From: Variovorax saccharolyticus
Lineage (GTDB): Bacteria; Pseudomonadota; Gammaproteobacteria; Burkholderiales; Burkholderiaceae_C
Assembly (NCBI RefSeq): GCF_030316765.1
Contig: NZ_JASZYT010000002.1
Coordinates: 682,001-746,000, forward strand
Direction: 5' to 3'
DNA length: 64,000 nt
Positions 21,145-30,092 of this stretch are shown here, piece by piece. Position numbers and translations under genes: made by a program. Below the pieces are notes generated by a model. The model searched no databases. It saw only the letters and a list, made by a program, of their open reading frames with translations, and was not told the DNA's origin. Numbering within the stretch: the stretch's first letter is position 1; every line of letters starts with the position of its first letter.

Positions 21145-21702
21145 TCACTTCGGGAGCAGCACCTTGTCGACGACGTGGATCACGCCGTTCGACTGCACGA
21201 CGTCGGCGATGGTCACGGTGGCCGCGTTGCCGTTGCCGTCGACGACCATGACTTTGCCGTTGGCGGTCTTCGCGGTCAGCGCGCCGCCGGCCACGGTCTT
21301 CAGCGAGGCCATGCCGCCGCCGTCCTTGATCTGCTTCAGCAGGGTCGCCGCATCGATCTTGCCGGGCACCACGTGGTAGGTCAGGACGGTCGTCAGCTTG
21401 GCCTTGTTCTCGGGCTTGAGCAGCATGTCGACGGTGCCGTCGGGCAGTGCCGCGAAGGCTTCGTTGGTCGGCGCGAACACCGTGAACGGCCCCGCGCCCT
21501 TGAGCGTGTCGACCAGGCCCGCGGCTTTCACCGCCGCCACCAGCGTCGTGTGGTCCTTCGAATTCACCGCGTTGTCGATGATGTCCTTGGTCGGCAGCAT
21601 CGGCGCTCCGCCGACCATGACCTGGGCCATCGCCGTGGCGGCGCCGATGGCAAGCGATGCGGCGAGAGCGATGGAAGCGGCGCGTTTGAATCTGATCTGC
21701 AT
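21145..21702 (-). CDS. Secreted fasciclin (FAS1) domain protein
   Basis: A 185-residue exported protein: signal peptide [20 protein letters not shown], then one FAS1 domain (about 35-182) with [34 protein letters not shown] (H1 motif), [12 protein letters not shown] and the C-terminal [15 protein letters not shown] (H2 motif). FAS1 domains mediate adhesion; bacterial single-domain forms are secreted. It lies 77 bp after the CFA synthase gene on the same strand and may belong to the stress cluster, but no evidence ties it. Confidence 0.9.
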   Translation of the reverse strand: MQIRFKRAASIALAASLAIGAATAMAQVMVGGAPMLPTKDIIDNAVNSKDHTTLVAAVKAAGLVDTLKGAGPFTVFAPTNEAFAALPDGTVDMLLKPENKAKLTTVLTYHVVPGKIDAATLLKQIKDGGGMASLKTVAGGALTAKTANGKVMVVDGNGNAATVTIADVVQSNGVIHVVDKVLLPK

Positions 21703-21779
21703 GGAGTGCTCCTGTTGGAATGGGGCCGCCACGAGATCCGCAACGGCTGCTGTTGATACGCGGCCGCGGGCACGACAGA

Positions 21780-23039
21780 TCAGTTCTTCAGTGCGTGCGA
21801 GAAGGTAAAGAGACCGACGTCGACGCGGCCGCTGCGAAAGCCCGCCTCGCAGTAGCAGAGGTAGTACTCCCACAGGCGCCGGAACGCGTCGTCGTAGCCG
21901 AGCGCCGCGATCGCGGGCCACGCGGCGTGGAAGCGGCGGCGCCATTCGGCGAGAGTCAGCGCATAGCTGGCGCCGAAGGATTCGGCCGTCTGCAGCACGA
22001 GGCCGGCGCGCCCGGCCTGTGCCTTCATCGCGCTCACCGAAGGCAGCTTGCCCCCGGGGAAGATGAAGCGCTGCACGAAGTCGGTGCTGCCGCGGTAGCG
22101 ATCGAAGTGCTCGTCGGCGATGGTGATGACTTGCAGCACCCCCGAACCGCCGGGCGCGAGCCGCTCGCTCAGGGTGTCGAAGTACTGCGGCCAGTAGCGT
22201 TCGCCGACCGCCTCGAGCATCTCGATCGAGACGATGCGCTCGTACCGGCCTTCGACGTCGCGGTAGTCCTGCAGCCGCAGGTCGACGTCGGCCAGCCCCT
22301 GTTCGCGCAGCTGCCGCCGTGCATGCGCGAGCTGTTCGGTCGACAGCGTCAGGCCGGTCACGCGGGCGCCGTGGCGGGCGGCGAGCGCGGCCGCCAGGGC
22401 ACCCCAGCCGCAGCCGATCTCGAGCACCGTCGCCTGCGGCGGGAGGTCCAGCAGCGCGAGGATGCGATCGAGCTTGGCGGCCTGCGCCGCTTCGAGCGAT
22501 TCGTCGCCGCTGGCATAGAGCGCGCTCGAGTAGATCAGTGCCGGGTCCAGCCATTGGGCATAGAAGTCGTTGCCCATGTCGTAGTGGAAGGCGATGTTGC
22601 GCCGGCTGCCGCGCCGCGTATTGGCGCGGCTGACGCGGAACAGGTCCCCGAGCCGGCGCGCGAACCACGAGCCCTCGAGCACGCGGCCCCAGCTGGCTTC
22701 GTTGCGGATGCCGAACTCGAGCAGGGCGCTCAGGTCCGGCGTGGTCCAGTCGCCGTCGCGGTAGGAGGCCGCTAGCCCGAGGTCGCCTTGCAGCAGCAGC
22801 CGGGCCAGCGGCCGCCAGCGTTTCAGCGCAATGAAGGCCTCCGGACCTTCGGCCGCGCCGCGACCCTCGACGCGCGTGCCGTCCGGCAACTGCACGCCGA
22901 GCGCGCCGTGGCTCAGGCTGCACAGCAGCCGCGCGAGCAGCCTGCGAAGCGGCCGGCCTCCGCGGGCACGCAGCGCGGCCGCCGTGTGATCGATGTGCTC
23001 GTCGCTGCCGAAGCCGTTGGACGAAGTGGATGCACTCAT
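21780..23039 (-). CDS. cfa: Cyclopropane-fatty-acyl-phospholipid synthase
   Basis: A 419-residue SAM-dependent methyltransferase that adds a methylene bridge to unsaturated acyl chains of membrane phospholipids. Motifs: [16 protein letters not shown], the SAM loop [16 protein letters not shown] (about residue 190), [17 protein letters not shown] and [11 protein letters not shown], then [15 protein letters not shown]. The start overlaps the stop of the DUF1365 gene (ATGA). It is last of the three-gene string (FAD oxidoreductase, DUF1365, cfa) divergent from the ECF sigma factor. Confidence 0.93.
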   Translation of the reverse strand: MSASTSSNGFGSDEHIDHTAAALRARGGRPLRRLLARLLCSLSHGALGVQLPDGTRVEGRGAAEGPEAFIALKRWRPLARLLLQGDLGLAASYRDGDWTTPDLSALLEFGIRNEASWGRVLEGSWFARRLGDLFRVSRANTRRGSRRNIAFHYDMGNDFYAQWLDPALIYSSALYASGDESLEAAQAAKLDRILALLDLPPQATVLEIGCGWGALAAALAARHGARVTGLTLSTEQLAHARRQLREQGLADVDLRLQDYRDVEGRYERIVSIEMLEAVGERYWPQYFDTLSERLAPGGSGVLQVITIADEHFDRYRGSTDFVQRFIFPGGKLPSVSAMKAQAGRAGLVLQTAESFGASYALTLAEWRRRFHAAWPAIAALGYDDAFRRLWEYYLCYCEAGFRSGRVDVGLFTFSHALKN

Positions 23040-23824
23040 GAATCTCTGGCCTTGGTGATGGTGACCGGCGTCGCCGGCGGAGCGGGGCGCCGGTGCAGGC
23101 GCACTCCCTTGAGCCACAGCCGCAGCGCTTCCCAATGGATCGCAGCCACGACCTTGAGCGCCAGTAGCGGATGGGTGAGGAACACGCGCAGCAGCGCCGC
23201 ATCGCCGAGCGGCCGCCTGCGCGCATCGAGGCGCGCCTGCAGCAGCGTGCCCTCGGCGTCGCTCGCGCTGACGCCGAGTGCGAGGCCGGCACGGTCCGGC
23301 CGCGGCGGCTCGACGCGAAAGCCGTAGCGCATCTCGAGGCCGAGGAAGGGCGAGACATGGAAGCGCTTCTCGCACTGCTGCGTGATGCAGTCGCTGCGCG
23401 CCTCGGCGGCGTCGACCGGGATCAGGTAGCTGTGCCGCTCGCCGAAGGTGTTGTTGACTTCGTAGAGGATGGCCTGCAGCGCGCCGTCGGGCTGGTGGCA
23501 GAAGTAGACCGACAGCGGATTGAAGGCGTGGCCCAGGATGCGCGGCATGCTCAGCAGCCGGATCGGGCCGCCCGCGCTCAGGCCCGCGGCTGCCAGTTGC
23601 CGCTCCACGTGCGGGCGAAGACCGCGGCCGTCGCCGTAGTCGCTTTCGTGCAGGCTGAAGAGGTTGAAGCGGTTCACCGAGAACAGCCGCAGCCGGCGAT
23701 CGAGCTCGGCCAGTTCGTCCAGGTCCGCCAGCAGCGAGAACAGGCGGTAGTCCAGCCGATGCCGCACCGGCCGCAGCCGCTGGTGCATCACGCGACCGAC
23801 GTAGAGGGCCGATTCGCGGCTCAT
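23036..23824 (-). CDS. DUF1365 domain protein
   Basis: A 262-residue protein of DUF1365, always found with cyclopropane synthase and FAD amine oxidoreductase genes. Visible signatures: [26 protein letters not shown] at the N-terminus (split for length: [14 protein letters not shown] and [13 protein letters not shown]), [20 protein letters not shown] and the C-terminal [12 protein letters not shown]. Function unknown; proposed part in unusual fatty acid synthesis. ATGA overlap with the upstream FAD gene and with cfa downstream shows tight coupling. Confidence 0.88.
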   Translation of the reverse strand: MSRESALYVGRVMHQRLRPVRHRLDYRLFSLLADLDELAELDRRLRLFSVNRFNLFSLHESDYGDGRGLRPHVERQLAAAGLSAGGPIRLLSMPRILGHAFNPLSVYFCHQPDGALQAILYEVNNTFGERHSYLIPVDAAEARSDCITQQCEKRFHVSPFLGLEMRYGFRVEPPRPDRAGLALGVSASDAEGTLLQARLDARRRPLGDAALLRVFLTHPLLALKVVAAIHWEALRLWLKGVRLHRRPAPPATPVTITKARDS

Positions 23825-25131
23825 GTGGTGCGGGCCGCCAGCGGCAGCCGCAGCCGCCCCGATTCGTTCGCCACCTGCCACGGCCGGCGCACCCCGCCGA
23901 GCGCCTCGGCCACGGCCAGGCCGGCCTGCAGGCCGTCCTCGTGGAAGCCGGAACCGAAATAGGCGCCGCAGAACCAAGTGCGGCTGCGACCTTGCAGGGA
24001 CCAGAGTTCGTCCTGTGCGCGGATCGCTGCGGCGTCGAACAGCGGATGCTCGTAGAGCTCGCTGCGGATCAGCTGCCCCGCCGCCGGCTCCTGCATCGGG
24101 TTCAAGGTCAGGAACAGCGGTGTCGATTCAGGGATGCCCTGCAGCCGGTTCATCCAGTAGGTCACGCTGAGGGCTTCGCTGCGGCGGCGGTCGGCGGCGT
24201 AGTTCCAGCTCGACCAGACAGCGCGGCGGCGCGGCATCAGCGCGGCGTCGCTGTGCAGCACCGCGCGGTTGCGGCTGTAGCGGAAGGCGCCCAGCAGGCG
24301 CTTCTCGTCGGTGCTGGCATCCGGCAGCAGGCGCAGTGCCTGGTCGGCGTGGGTCGCGATCACGACATGGTCGAAGCGCTCGGGGGCGGCGCCGCCGGCG
24401 CAGCGCACGAAGGCGCCATGCGCGCCGCGCCGGACCTCGATCGCGGCGCTGTCCAGCCGCAGCCGGTCGCCGAGGTGGTGGCTGATGCGCTGCACATAGC
24501 TGCGGCTGCCCCCCTGCACGGTGCGCCAGGCTTCGCGCCGCCCCAGGTCGAGCAGCTGGTGGTTCTCGCAGAAGCGCACGAAGGCTTCGGTCGGGTAGTT
24601 GCCGATCTGCGCTGCCGGGGTCGACCAGATGGCCGCGGCCATCGGGTACAGGTGGTCGTCGCGGAAGGCGCGTCCGTAGCCTCGCCGGTCGAGGTACGCG
24701 TCCAGCGGCATCAGCCCGATGCGCGCGGCGTCGGCCGGCGCCTCCCGGTAGAAGCGGACCAGGTCGCGCAGCATCGACCAGAAGCGCGGGCTGGCGAGAT
24801 TGCGGGCTTGCGCGAACAGGCCGCGCAGGCCGCTGCCCGAATACTCCAGCGCGCCCTGGTCGAGGCTGACCGCGAAGGACATTTCCGAGGGCCGGGTCGC
24901 AACCTCGAGGTGGGCCAGCAGGGCGCTCAGGTTCGGATAGGCGGCCTCGTTGTAGACGATGAAGCCGGTGTCGACGGCGATCGGTCCGCCGGCCGCCGGC
25001 ACCTCGACCGTGTGGCTGTGGCCGCCGGCCCGCCCGTCGGCCTCGAACAGGGTGACCCGGTGCCTGTGCGACAGCAGCCAGGCGGCCGAGAGGCCCGAGA
25101 TGCCGCTGCCGATGACCGCGACGTCAAGCAT
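23821..25131 (-). CDS. FAD/NAD(P)-binding amine-oxidase-type oxidoreductase (candidate fatty acyl desaturase)
   Basis: A 436-residue flavoprotein. Rossmann motif at the N-terminus, VAVIGSGISGLSAAWLLS, with the acidic end FEADGRAGGHSHTV. C-terminal FAD motif: TWFCGAYFGSGFHEDGLQAG. The family is the one beside cfa and DUF1365 genes in RpoE/ChrR regulons; one Rhodobacter relative has been assigned, as I recall, to desaturation in furan fatty acid synthesis. The ATG at 25131 (MLDVAVIG) sits at the natural start of the Rossmann fold; an upstream ATG at 25188 is possible. Divergent from the sigma gene. Confidence 0.85.
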   Translation of the reverse strand: MLDVAVIGSGISGLSAAWLLSHRHRVTLFEADGRAGGHSHTVEVPAAGGPIAVDTGFIVYNEAAYPNLSALLAHLEVATRPSEMSFAVSLDQGALEYSGSGLRGLFAQARNLASPRFWSMLRDLVRFYREAPADAARIGLMPLDAYLDRRGYGRAFRDDHLYPMAAAIWSTPAAQIGNYPTEAFVRFCENHQLLDLGRREAWRTVQGGSRSYVQRISHHLGDRLRLDSAAIEVRRGAHGAFVRCAGGAAPERFDHVVIATHADQALRLLPDASTDEKRLLGAFRYSRNRAVLHSDAALMPRRRAVWSSWNYAADRRRSEALSVTYWMNRLQGIPESTPLFLTLNPMQEPAAGQLIRSELYEHPLFDAAAIRAQDELWSLQGRSRTWFCGAYFGSGFHEDGLQAGLAVAEALGGVRRPWQVANESGRLRLPLAARTT

Positions 25132-25267
25132 CGATCGGTCGCCGGCGCGGGCGGCTGGAGCGCCGTCGGGCGCGAAATCGGTTCTCATGGTCGGCGGGTC
25201 CTGGCACTGGGTCTGGCAGCTTCTACGCAGGCGGGGGGACTTTGGATTACTTCGCGCCAGGCTGCTG

Positions 25268-25297
25268 TGATCTAATTTCCCGGCTGGTGCGTATCAA
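25268..25297 (+). promoter_or_regulatory. Candidate ECF11-type promoter of the sigma factor gene
   Basis: TGATCT, 18 bp spacer, TATCAA. The -35 matches the TGATCC core known for ECF11/RpoE promoters with one mismatch and the spacer is identical in length to the strong site at 28577-28606. Initiation would fall near 25304, after the ATG at 25302, so translation should start at 25398. The reverse strand offers TGATAC at 25296-25291, so a divergent overlapping promoter is conceivable, but its -10 is weak. Confidence 0.5.
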
Positions 25298-25397
25298 CGA
25301 CATGAACACCGTGCGTCAGTCCTCCGCAGCGGCCGCGAGGCCTGTGGCCAGGCCGCCAGGCCGGTCGATCCTGACGCTGCATCAGAACCGGGGAGCG

Positions 25398-25961
25398 ATG
25401 GCGACTAGCGAAGAACTCAGCGAGATGCTGCAGGCCGTTGCCCGTACCGGTGACCGGCAGGCATTCGCGGTGCTGTTCCGTCATTTCGCGCCGCGCGTGA
25501 AGGCCTACCTGATGCGCGGCGGCAGTGCCGAGGGCCTGGCCGAGGAACTGGCGCAGGAGACCATGGTCAGCGTCTGGCGCAAGGCCGCGACTTTCGATCC
25601 GGCGCAGGCCGGCGTCTCGACCTGGATCTTCACCATCGCCCGCAACCTGCGGGTCGATCATTTCAGGCGCCAGGGCGGCGCGACATTCGTCGACGGCGAG
25701 GACAACGACGGCAGCGAACTGCCGGACACCGCCCCCGCGCTCGACGAGCAGCTGCGTGCCGGACGGCGCGAGCGTGGCCTGCGCGAGGCGTTCGCGCGGC
25801 TGTCGGCCGAACAGGCGCAGGTGCTGCACCTGTCCTTCTATGAAGAGCAGCCGCACGCCCGGATCGCCCAGTACCTGGGCATTCCGCTCGGCACCGTCAA
25901 GTCCAGAGTGCGGCTCGCCGTGAACCATCTGCGTCGATTGCTCGACGAGCTAGAACCATGA
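25398..25961 (+). CDS. rpoE: ECF sigma factor, RpoE/ECF11 type
   Basis: A 187-residue RNA polymerase sigma factor of ECF group 11. Region 2: VKAYLMRGGSAEGLAEELA, QETMVSVWRKAATFDP and STWIFTIARNLRVDHFRRQ. Region 4: LSAEQAQVLHLSFYEEQPH, ARIAQYLGIPLGTVKSRVRL. The ECF11 group responds to singlet oxygen and organic peroxides and is held by ChrR. The start at 25398 is preferred to 25302 because the candidate promoter would place the transcription start after the earlier codon. Its stop overlaps the start of the anti-sigma gene. Confidence 0.9.
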   Translation: MATSEELSEMLQAVARTGDRQAFAVLFRHFAPRVKAYLMRGGSAEGLAEELAQETMVSVWRKAATFDPAQAGVSTWIFTIARNLRVDHFRRQGGATFVDGEDNDGSELPDTAPALDEQLRAGRRERGLREAFARLSAEQAQVLHLSFYEEQPHARIAQYLGIPLGTVKSRVRLAVNHLRRLLDELEP

Positions 25962-26617
25962 TCCACCACCATCCGGACGACGGACTCCTGCTGGCCGAGG
26001 CGGCCGGCACGCTTTCCAGCGGGCATTCGCTGCTGGTTGCCAGCCATGTCGAAGGCTGTGCCCACTGCCGCGCGCGGCTGCGCGAGCTCGAAGCCGTCGG
26101 CGGCGCCATGCTGGAGCAGCTCGCGCCCGCCGTGCTGCCGTCGCAGGCGCTGGCCGAAACCCTGGCCGCGATCGATGCGCCGCCGCCGCCACCGGCCGCG
26201 CGCCCGAAGTCAAGGCGCACCAGCCGGCCGGCCCTGCCCGACGGCATGGCCTGGCCGCGTGCGCTGCGGGGCTGCAGCGCGACGCCCTGGCGATGGATCG
26301 GGCCCGGCATGCGCTGGAGCCGCGTCACCGTGCCCTTCGACGCCGCGGCCAATGTCTTCCTGCTGCGCATTGGAGCCGGCAAGGAGCTGCCCTTCCACAC
26401 CCACAGCCAGAGCGAGCTGACGCAGGTGCTGCACGGCGCCTTCCACGATGGCCGGGCGCTGTTCGGTCCGGGCGACTTCGACGAGGCCGACGGCGACATC
26501 CATCACCAGCCCAAGGTGCTGGCGGCCGGCGAGTGCATCTGCCTCGCCTCGGTCGAAGGCCGGGTCCTGTTCCAGGGCGCGCTGGCGCGCATGCTGGGCT
26601 CGCTGGTCGGGATGTAG
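25958..26617 (+). CDS. chrR: ChrR-like anti-sigma factor (zinc finger plus cupin)
   Basis: A 219-residue anti-sigma factor. The N-terminal zinc-binding anti-sigma domain has early histidines (MIHHHPDDG) and the HxxxCxxC motif in SHVEGCAHCRARLRELE. The C-terminal cupin domain carries PFHTHSQSELTQVL and EADGDIHHQPKV, giving the His, His, Glu and His ligands known for the cupin zinc of ChrR. Release of sigma on singlet oxygen stress is established for this family. ATGA coupling with the sigma gene confirms the pair. Confidence 0.9.
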   Translation: MIHHHPDDGLLLAEAAGTLSSGHSLLVASHVEGCAHCRARLRELEAVGGAMLEQLAPAVLPSQALAETLAAIDAPPPPPAARPKSRRTSRPALPDGMAWPRALRGCSATPWRWIGPGMRWSRVTVPFDAAANVFLLRIGAGKELPFHTHSQSELTQVLHGAFHDGRALFGPGDFDEADGDIHHQPKVLAAGECICLASVEGRVLFQGALARMLGSLVGM

Positions 26618-26669
26618 CCCGGCCTTCAGGGCCCGGTCGGCGCGCCGGCGATGGCGAAATGCTGGCCTG

Positions 26670-27473
26670 TCATGCGGGGTCCTTGCGCGGCGGCCCGGGC
26701 AGGAAGGCGTTGGTGCGCGCGACGTAGTCCCGGTAGGCGGGCCGGCGTTCGGCGATGTCCTGCTCGAGCAGGCTCACGCCCGAGACGCGCAGCAGCAGCA
26801 GCGTCATGAGCGCGGGCGAGACCGCGGCCCAGGCTCCGCCCCAGCCCGCGCCCGCCACGGCCATCAGCCAGAGGCCCCACCAGACGCAGGCCTCGCCGAA
26901 GTAGTTGGGATGCCGGCTGTAGTGCCAGAGGCCACGGTCCATGACGCGGCCGCGCTGCCCTGGCATCGACTTGAAGCGCGCCATCTGCGCATCGGCGATC
27001 GCCTCGAAGGCGATGCCGAAGGCCGCCAGCGCCGCGCCCGTCGCATCGAGCCAGCCGAACGGACGCATCGCCGCCATGCCGGCCAGCAGCGGCGCCGTGA
27101 CGATCCACGCCAGCAGCGCCTGAAGGCCGAACACCAGGTAGAGGCTCCTGAGTCCGAAATGCGGCTGGTTGCGCTCCCGCATCTGCCGGTAGCGGCGGTC
27201 CTCGCCGTGGCCCCGGTTGCGCAGCGTGATGTAGAGGCCCAGGCGCAGCGCCCAGGCGATCGCGAGCGCTGCCATGGCCGTGCCGCGGGCACCGGCGGCG
27301 GGCAGCTGGACCGCATAGACCAGCGCCGCGCCGCCGATGAAGGCGGGCCAGGCGCGGTCGGCCAGGCTGGCATCGCGCTGGCGCAGGCTGATCAGCCAGG
27401 TCAGCAGCGCGATGCCGGCGATCAATGCCAGCCCGGCCAGGGCCGCCTGGGGCAGCGCCGGCTGCTCAGGCAT
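26670..27473 (-). CDS. DUF1295 / steroid 5-alpha-reductase-like membrane protein
   Basis: A 267-residue membrane protein with six or seven hydrophobic segments. Signatures of DUF1295: SLADRAWPAFIGGAALVYA, LRNRGHGEDRRYRQMRER, YLVFGLQALLAWIV and the C-terminal RGLWHYSRHPNYFGEACVWW. Related to NADPH-dependent lipid reductases, but substrate unknown. Its start overlaps the end of the upstream CFA-like gene (both minus strand), with which it forms an operon under the RpoE-type promoter at 28577-28606. Confidence 0.82.
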   Translation of the reverse strand: MPEQPALPQAALAGLALIAGIALLTWLISLRQRDASLADRAWPAFIGGAALVYAVQLPAAGARGTAMAALAIAWALRLGLYITLRNRGHGEDRRYRQMRERNQPHFGLRSLYLVFGLQALLAWIVTAPLLAGMAAMRPFGWLDATGAALAAFGIAFEAIADAQMARFKSMPGQRGRVMDRGLWHYSRHPNYFGEACVWWGLWLMAVAGAGWGGAWAAVSPALMTLLLLRVSGVSLLEQDIAERRPAYRDYVARTNAFLPGPPRKDPA

Positions 27474-28533
27474 CGCGCGCGGCCACGGCGCGATGCGGGT
27501 TCTCGAACAGGTAGTGGCTCACGCCCCACTGCCTGCCGCCGGCGAAGCCGAACAGTTCGGCCACCGACATGAAGAACACGCGCCACCGGTTCCACCAGAT
27601 CCCGGCCTGGGCGCCGTAGGTGCTGGCGAACAGGGGGCGCAGGGCGTGCTGGCGGCGGTCCATGTTCTCGAGCCAGGCTTCGGCCGTGCGCCGGTAGTGC
27701 GTGCCGTTCCACTGCCAGTGGTCCAGCAGCCGCAGGCTTTGCTGGCAGCGGGCCGCGAGCTCGTCGCTGGGCATCATGCCGCCGGAGAAGAAGTGGCGGC
27801 TCATCCAGTCGCTCTCGTCGCGCGCCACGAAGGCGTAGGGCGCGGCGCGATGCGTGAAGACGTGCATGAAGAAGCGCCCCTGCGGTGCCAGCCAGCGCGA
27901 GACCTTGGCGAAGGCCCGGGGCCAGTTGCGCAGGTGCTCGAACATCTCGACCGAGACCACGCGGTCGAAGCGCTCCGCGGTGTCGAAGGCGTTGATGTCG
28001 GCGGTGACGACCTGCAGGTTGTGCAGGCCGCGGCGCCGGGCCTCGGCTTCGATGTGCAGGCGCTGGCTGTGCGAGTTCGACAGCGCCGTGACCTGGCTGG
28101 CCGGGTAGCGCCGCGCGATCCAGAGGCTCAGCGAACCCCATCCGCAGCCGAGCTCGAGCACCTTCTGCCCGTCGGCCAGGCCGGCGTGCTCGCAAGTGAG
28201 TGCCAGCGCCGCCGCCTCGGCCTCGTCCAGCGTCCGGGCCCCGGACGGCCAATAGCCGCTGCTGTACTTGCGATGGCCTCCCAGCACTTCGCCGAAGAAG
28301 GCGGCGGGCAGTTCGTAGTGCTGCTCGTTGGCCTTGTCGGCCAGGGGTGCCAGCTCTGCGCCATGCATGGCGGCGATGAATTCGCGGGTCAGTCTCGCGG
28401 TGGCGGCGCTGTCGCCGCCGCCGAGCTCGGCCAGCCTGGCCCTGAGCAAGCGGCGGATGCCGAAGCGCACGACGCGGTCCGGCACCAGCCCCCTCTCGAC
28501 CCAGCCGATCGCCCCGGCGATGTGTTTGGACAT
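27466..28533 (-). CDS. CFA-like SAM-dependent methyltransferase
   Basis: A 355-residue methyltransferase of the cyclopropane synthase superfamily. Shorter than the cfa at 21780 (419) and of a different type: NEQHYELPAAFFGEVLGGHR, KYSSGYWPSG, the SAM loop VLELGCGWGSLSLWIARR (about residue 125), VVSVEMFEHLRNW and HVFTHRAAPYAF. A similar gene is in the RpoE regulon of Rhodobacter, where one enzyme methylates monounsaturated acyl chains; this is the nearest assignment, not proven. MSKHIAG at 28533 is preferred to an ATG 57 codons earlier, which would lie upstream of the promoter. Confidence 0.85.
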   Translation of the reverse strand: MSKHIAGAIGWVERGLVPDRVVRFGIRRLLRARLAELGGGDSAATARLTREFIAAMHGAELAPLADKANEQHYELPAAFFGEVLGGHRKYSSGYWPSGARTLDEAEAAALALTCEHAGLADGQKVLELGCGWGSLSLWIARRYPASQVTALSNSHSQRLHIEAEARRRGLHNLQVVTADINAFDTAERFDRVVSVEMFEHLRNWPRAFAKVSRWLAPQGRFFMHVFTHRAAPYAFVARDESDWMSRHFFSGGMMPSDELAARCQQSLRLLDHWQWNGTHYRRTAEAWLENMDRRQHALRPLFASTYGAQAGIWWNRWRVFFMSVAELFGFAGGRQWGVSHYLFENPHRAVAARDA

Positions 28534-28576
28534 GCCCGCCTTTCCTTGTCCGGCACCTGAAGCGGCACCGCATCCG

Positions 28577-28606
28577 CATGTACGCGCCAGGCGGTCGATT
28601 GGATCA
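28577..28606 (-). promoter_or_regulatory. ECF11 (RpoE)-type promoter of the CFA-like/DUF1295 operon
   Basis: On the minus strand TGATCC (28606-28601), 18-bp spacer, TACATG (28582-28577). TGATCC is the exact -35 reported for ChrR-controlled sigma factors. Transcription would start near 28570, 37 bp before the methyltransferase ATG at 28533. The site supports regulation by the sigma factor encoded at 25398. Confidence 0.65.
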
Positions 28607-28770
28607 GCTGCCGGCCCTGGCCAAGTAGAGATGGCGCCAGGTTGCGGCCCGATTGCCGCAAGAATCTCTGCATTGTCAAGACACACTTGTTCTGTTCGTT
28701 CCAATTGCCGCCTGGGAACGGTCCGTGTTTAATGCCCAAAAATGGGGCATTGGCCTCAGGAGAAGCTTGG

Positions 28771-29970
28771 ATGAGCCGACGGAAGAGGTGGGAAAAGACG
28801 CATCGCGCCGCGCTGTGCGCATTCGTGGGCTCGTTGGCGTTGCTGGGCGCGAGCGCTGCCTCGGCGGCCGAGCCGGATCCCGCGCGCGCGCGCGAGATCG
28901 TCGAGGCGGCACAACGCACGCCGCCGGACAGCGTCGCTGCACACCTGGAGTTGGGCCGCGCCTACTTCGTGCTCGGCCAGTATGCCGAGGCGAAGATCGA
29001 GTTCGAGACCGTGCTGCGCTTCGACAGCCTGCCGCAGGACTTGCTGAGCCAGGTCGAGATCTACAACAAGGCAGCCAACCAGGCGCTGGACGAGAAGCGT
29101 TCGCTCACGGGATTCGGCTATGCCGAAACGGGCATCGGACGCTATCGCGTGAACTCCACCCGCGGCACCGATGCATTCGGCGGCGGCGATCGCAGGGACG
29201 ACTTCGTCAATGCCCGGGTCGGCGGCGGCCTCAACTATGCGCTGCCGAACGGCTATGCGCTCGACGCCAGCCTCGACTATCGCGGCCGCTACTACGACAA
29301 CTCGGACAGCCGCAACGACTCCGACCTGCGCTGGCGTGTGGCCGGCAGCCGCTCCTTCGGCGAGAACAATCTCGCCGTCGGTCTCAGGGGGCGCAACAGC
29401 TACCGCGGCGACAGCGACTTCCGCAACGACGCCGGCCTGTTCGCCGACTATCGCTACCGCGTCGATCCCGACAACCAGCTCACGCTGGGCGCCGAATACC
29501 GGCGCCGGCGCTACCCCGAAGGCCCGTTGCGCGAGCGCAGCCGCACCAGTGCCGACATCTCGGGCGGCTGGGTCCATTCGCTGCTCGACGGCAGCGGCAG
29601 CCTCACGGTCACCGCGCATGGCGGCCAGCATTTCGCGACCAGTCGGCCCGACGGCAATTCCAACTTCTACGGCGCCACCGTGGCGCTGGACTTCACGGTC
29701 AACAACAAGCTCAGCTGGGGCACTTTCGCGTGGTGGGAGCGCGATGCCTTCAACGCCGACCGGATTCATTTCCATCCCGACACGCTCGACAACAGCGTGT
29801 TCCTGCGGCGCAAGGACAACCTCTATGAAGTGGGGGCCTACCTGGTGTGGGAGTTCGTGCCGACATGGACCCTCCGGCCCGAACTGCTCTGGATTCGCGA
29901 CCAGAGCAACTCGGTCGGCTTCAACTACAGCTCGACCGAGTTCTGGCTCAACGTCCGGAAAGCCTTCTGA
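28771..29970 (+). CDS. TPR plus beta-barrel outer membrane protein, Slam/DUF560-like
   Basis: A 399-residue exported protein: basic start MSRRKRWEKTHRAA, signal segment AFVGSLALLGASAASA, a short TPR part (AHLELGRAYFVLGQYAEAKI, about residues 55-110) and a C-terminal region of about 270 residues of alternating amphipathic strands ending in F (FWLNVRKAF), as for a beta-barrel. This arrangement is that of surface lipoprotein assembly modifiers (DUF560). No lipoprotein substrate lies next door, and the TPR is much shorter than in Neisseria Slam, so function is tentative. It ends 122 bp before the arginine antiporter. Confidence 0.6.
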   Translation: MSRRKRWEKTHRAALCAFVGSLALLGASAASAAEPDPARAREIVEAAQRTPPDSVAAHLELGRAYFVLGQYAEAKIEFETVLRFDSLPQDLLSQVEIYNKAANQALDEKRSLTGFGYAETGIGRYRVNSTRGTDAFGGGDRRDDFVNARVGGGLNYALPNGYALDASLDYRGRYYDNSDSRNDSDLRWRVAGSRSFGENNLAVGLRGRNSYRGDSDFRNDAGLFADYRYRVDPDNQLTLGAEYRRRRYPEGPLRERSRTSADISGGWVHSLLDGSGSLTVTAHGGQHFATSRPDGNSNFYGATVALDFTVNNKLSWGTFAWWERDAFNADRIHFHPDTLDNSVFLRRKDNLYEVGAYLVWEFVPTWTLRPELLWIRDQSNSVGFNYSSTEFWLNVRKAF

Positions 29971-30000
29971 AGGTGACTGTGCGATGGCCGAATGTGAGTC

Positions 30001-30058
30001 TTGACAAACTTTATGGGCACCTCGATCCTAGTTCCAACTTGTAAGAACCAGTACAAGT
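30001..30058 (+). promoter_or_regulatory. Leader of the antiporter gene: -35-like TTGACA and an inverted repeat
   Basis: TTGACA at 30001-30006 is a perfect -35, but the hexamer at the normal spacing (GATCCT, 30024-30029) is poor. Downstream, ACTTGTA (30037-30043) and TACAAGT (30052-30058) form a perfect 7-bp inverted repeat around 8 bases, a possible operator for an activator or a small hairpin in the leader. Ribosome site GAAGGAG is at 30079-30085. Confidence 0.4.
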
Positions 30059-30092
30059 CCCCAGGCTCGACAAGAACAACGAAGGAGTAGGA

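Noticed and set aside
25267..25296. Minus-strand ECF11 promoter for the FAD oxidoreductase operon in the shared region
   Set aside because: TGATAC is acceptable but the hexamer at 18 bp is GATCAC, lacking TA; not strong enough to annotate separately.
30001..30014. Possible Fnr/ANR box (TTGAC-AAAC-TTTAT) before arcD
   Set aside because: Second half does not match ATCAA; kept only as a -35-like sequence.
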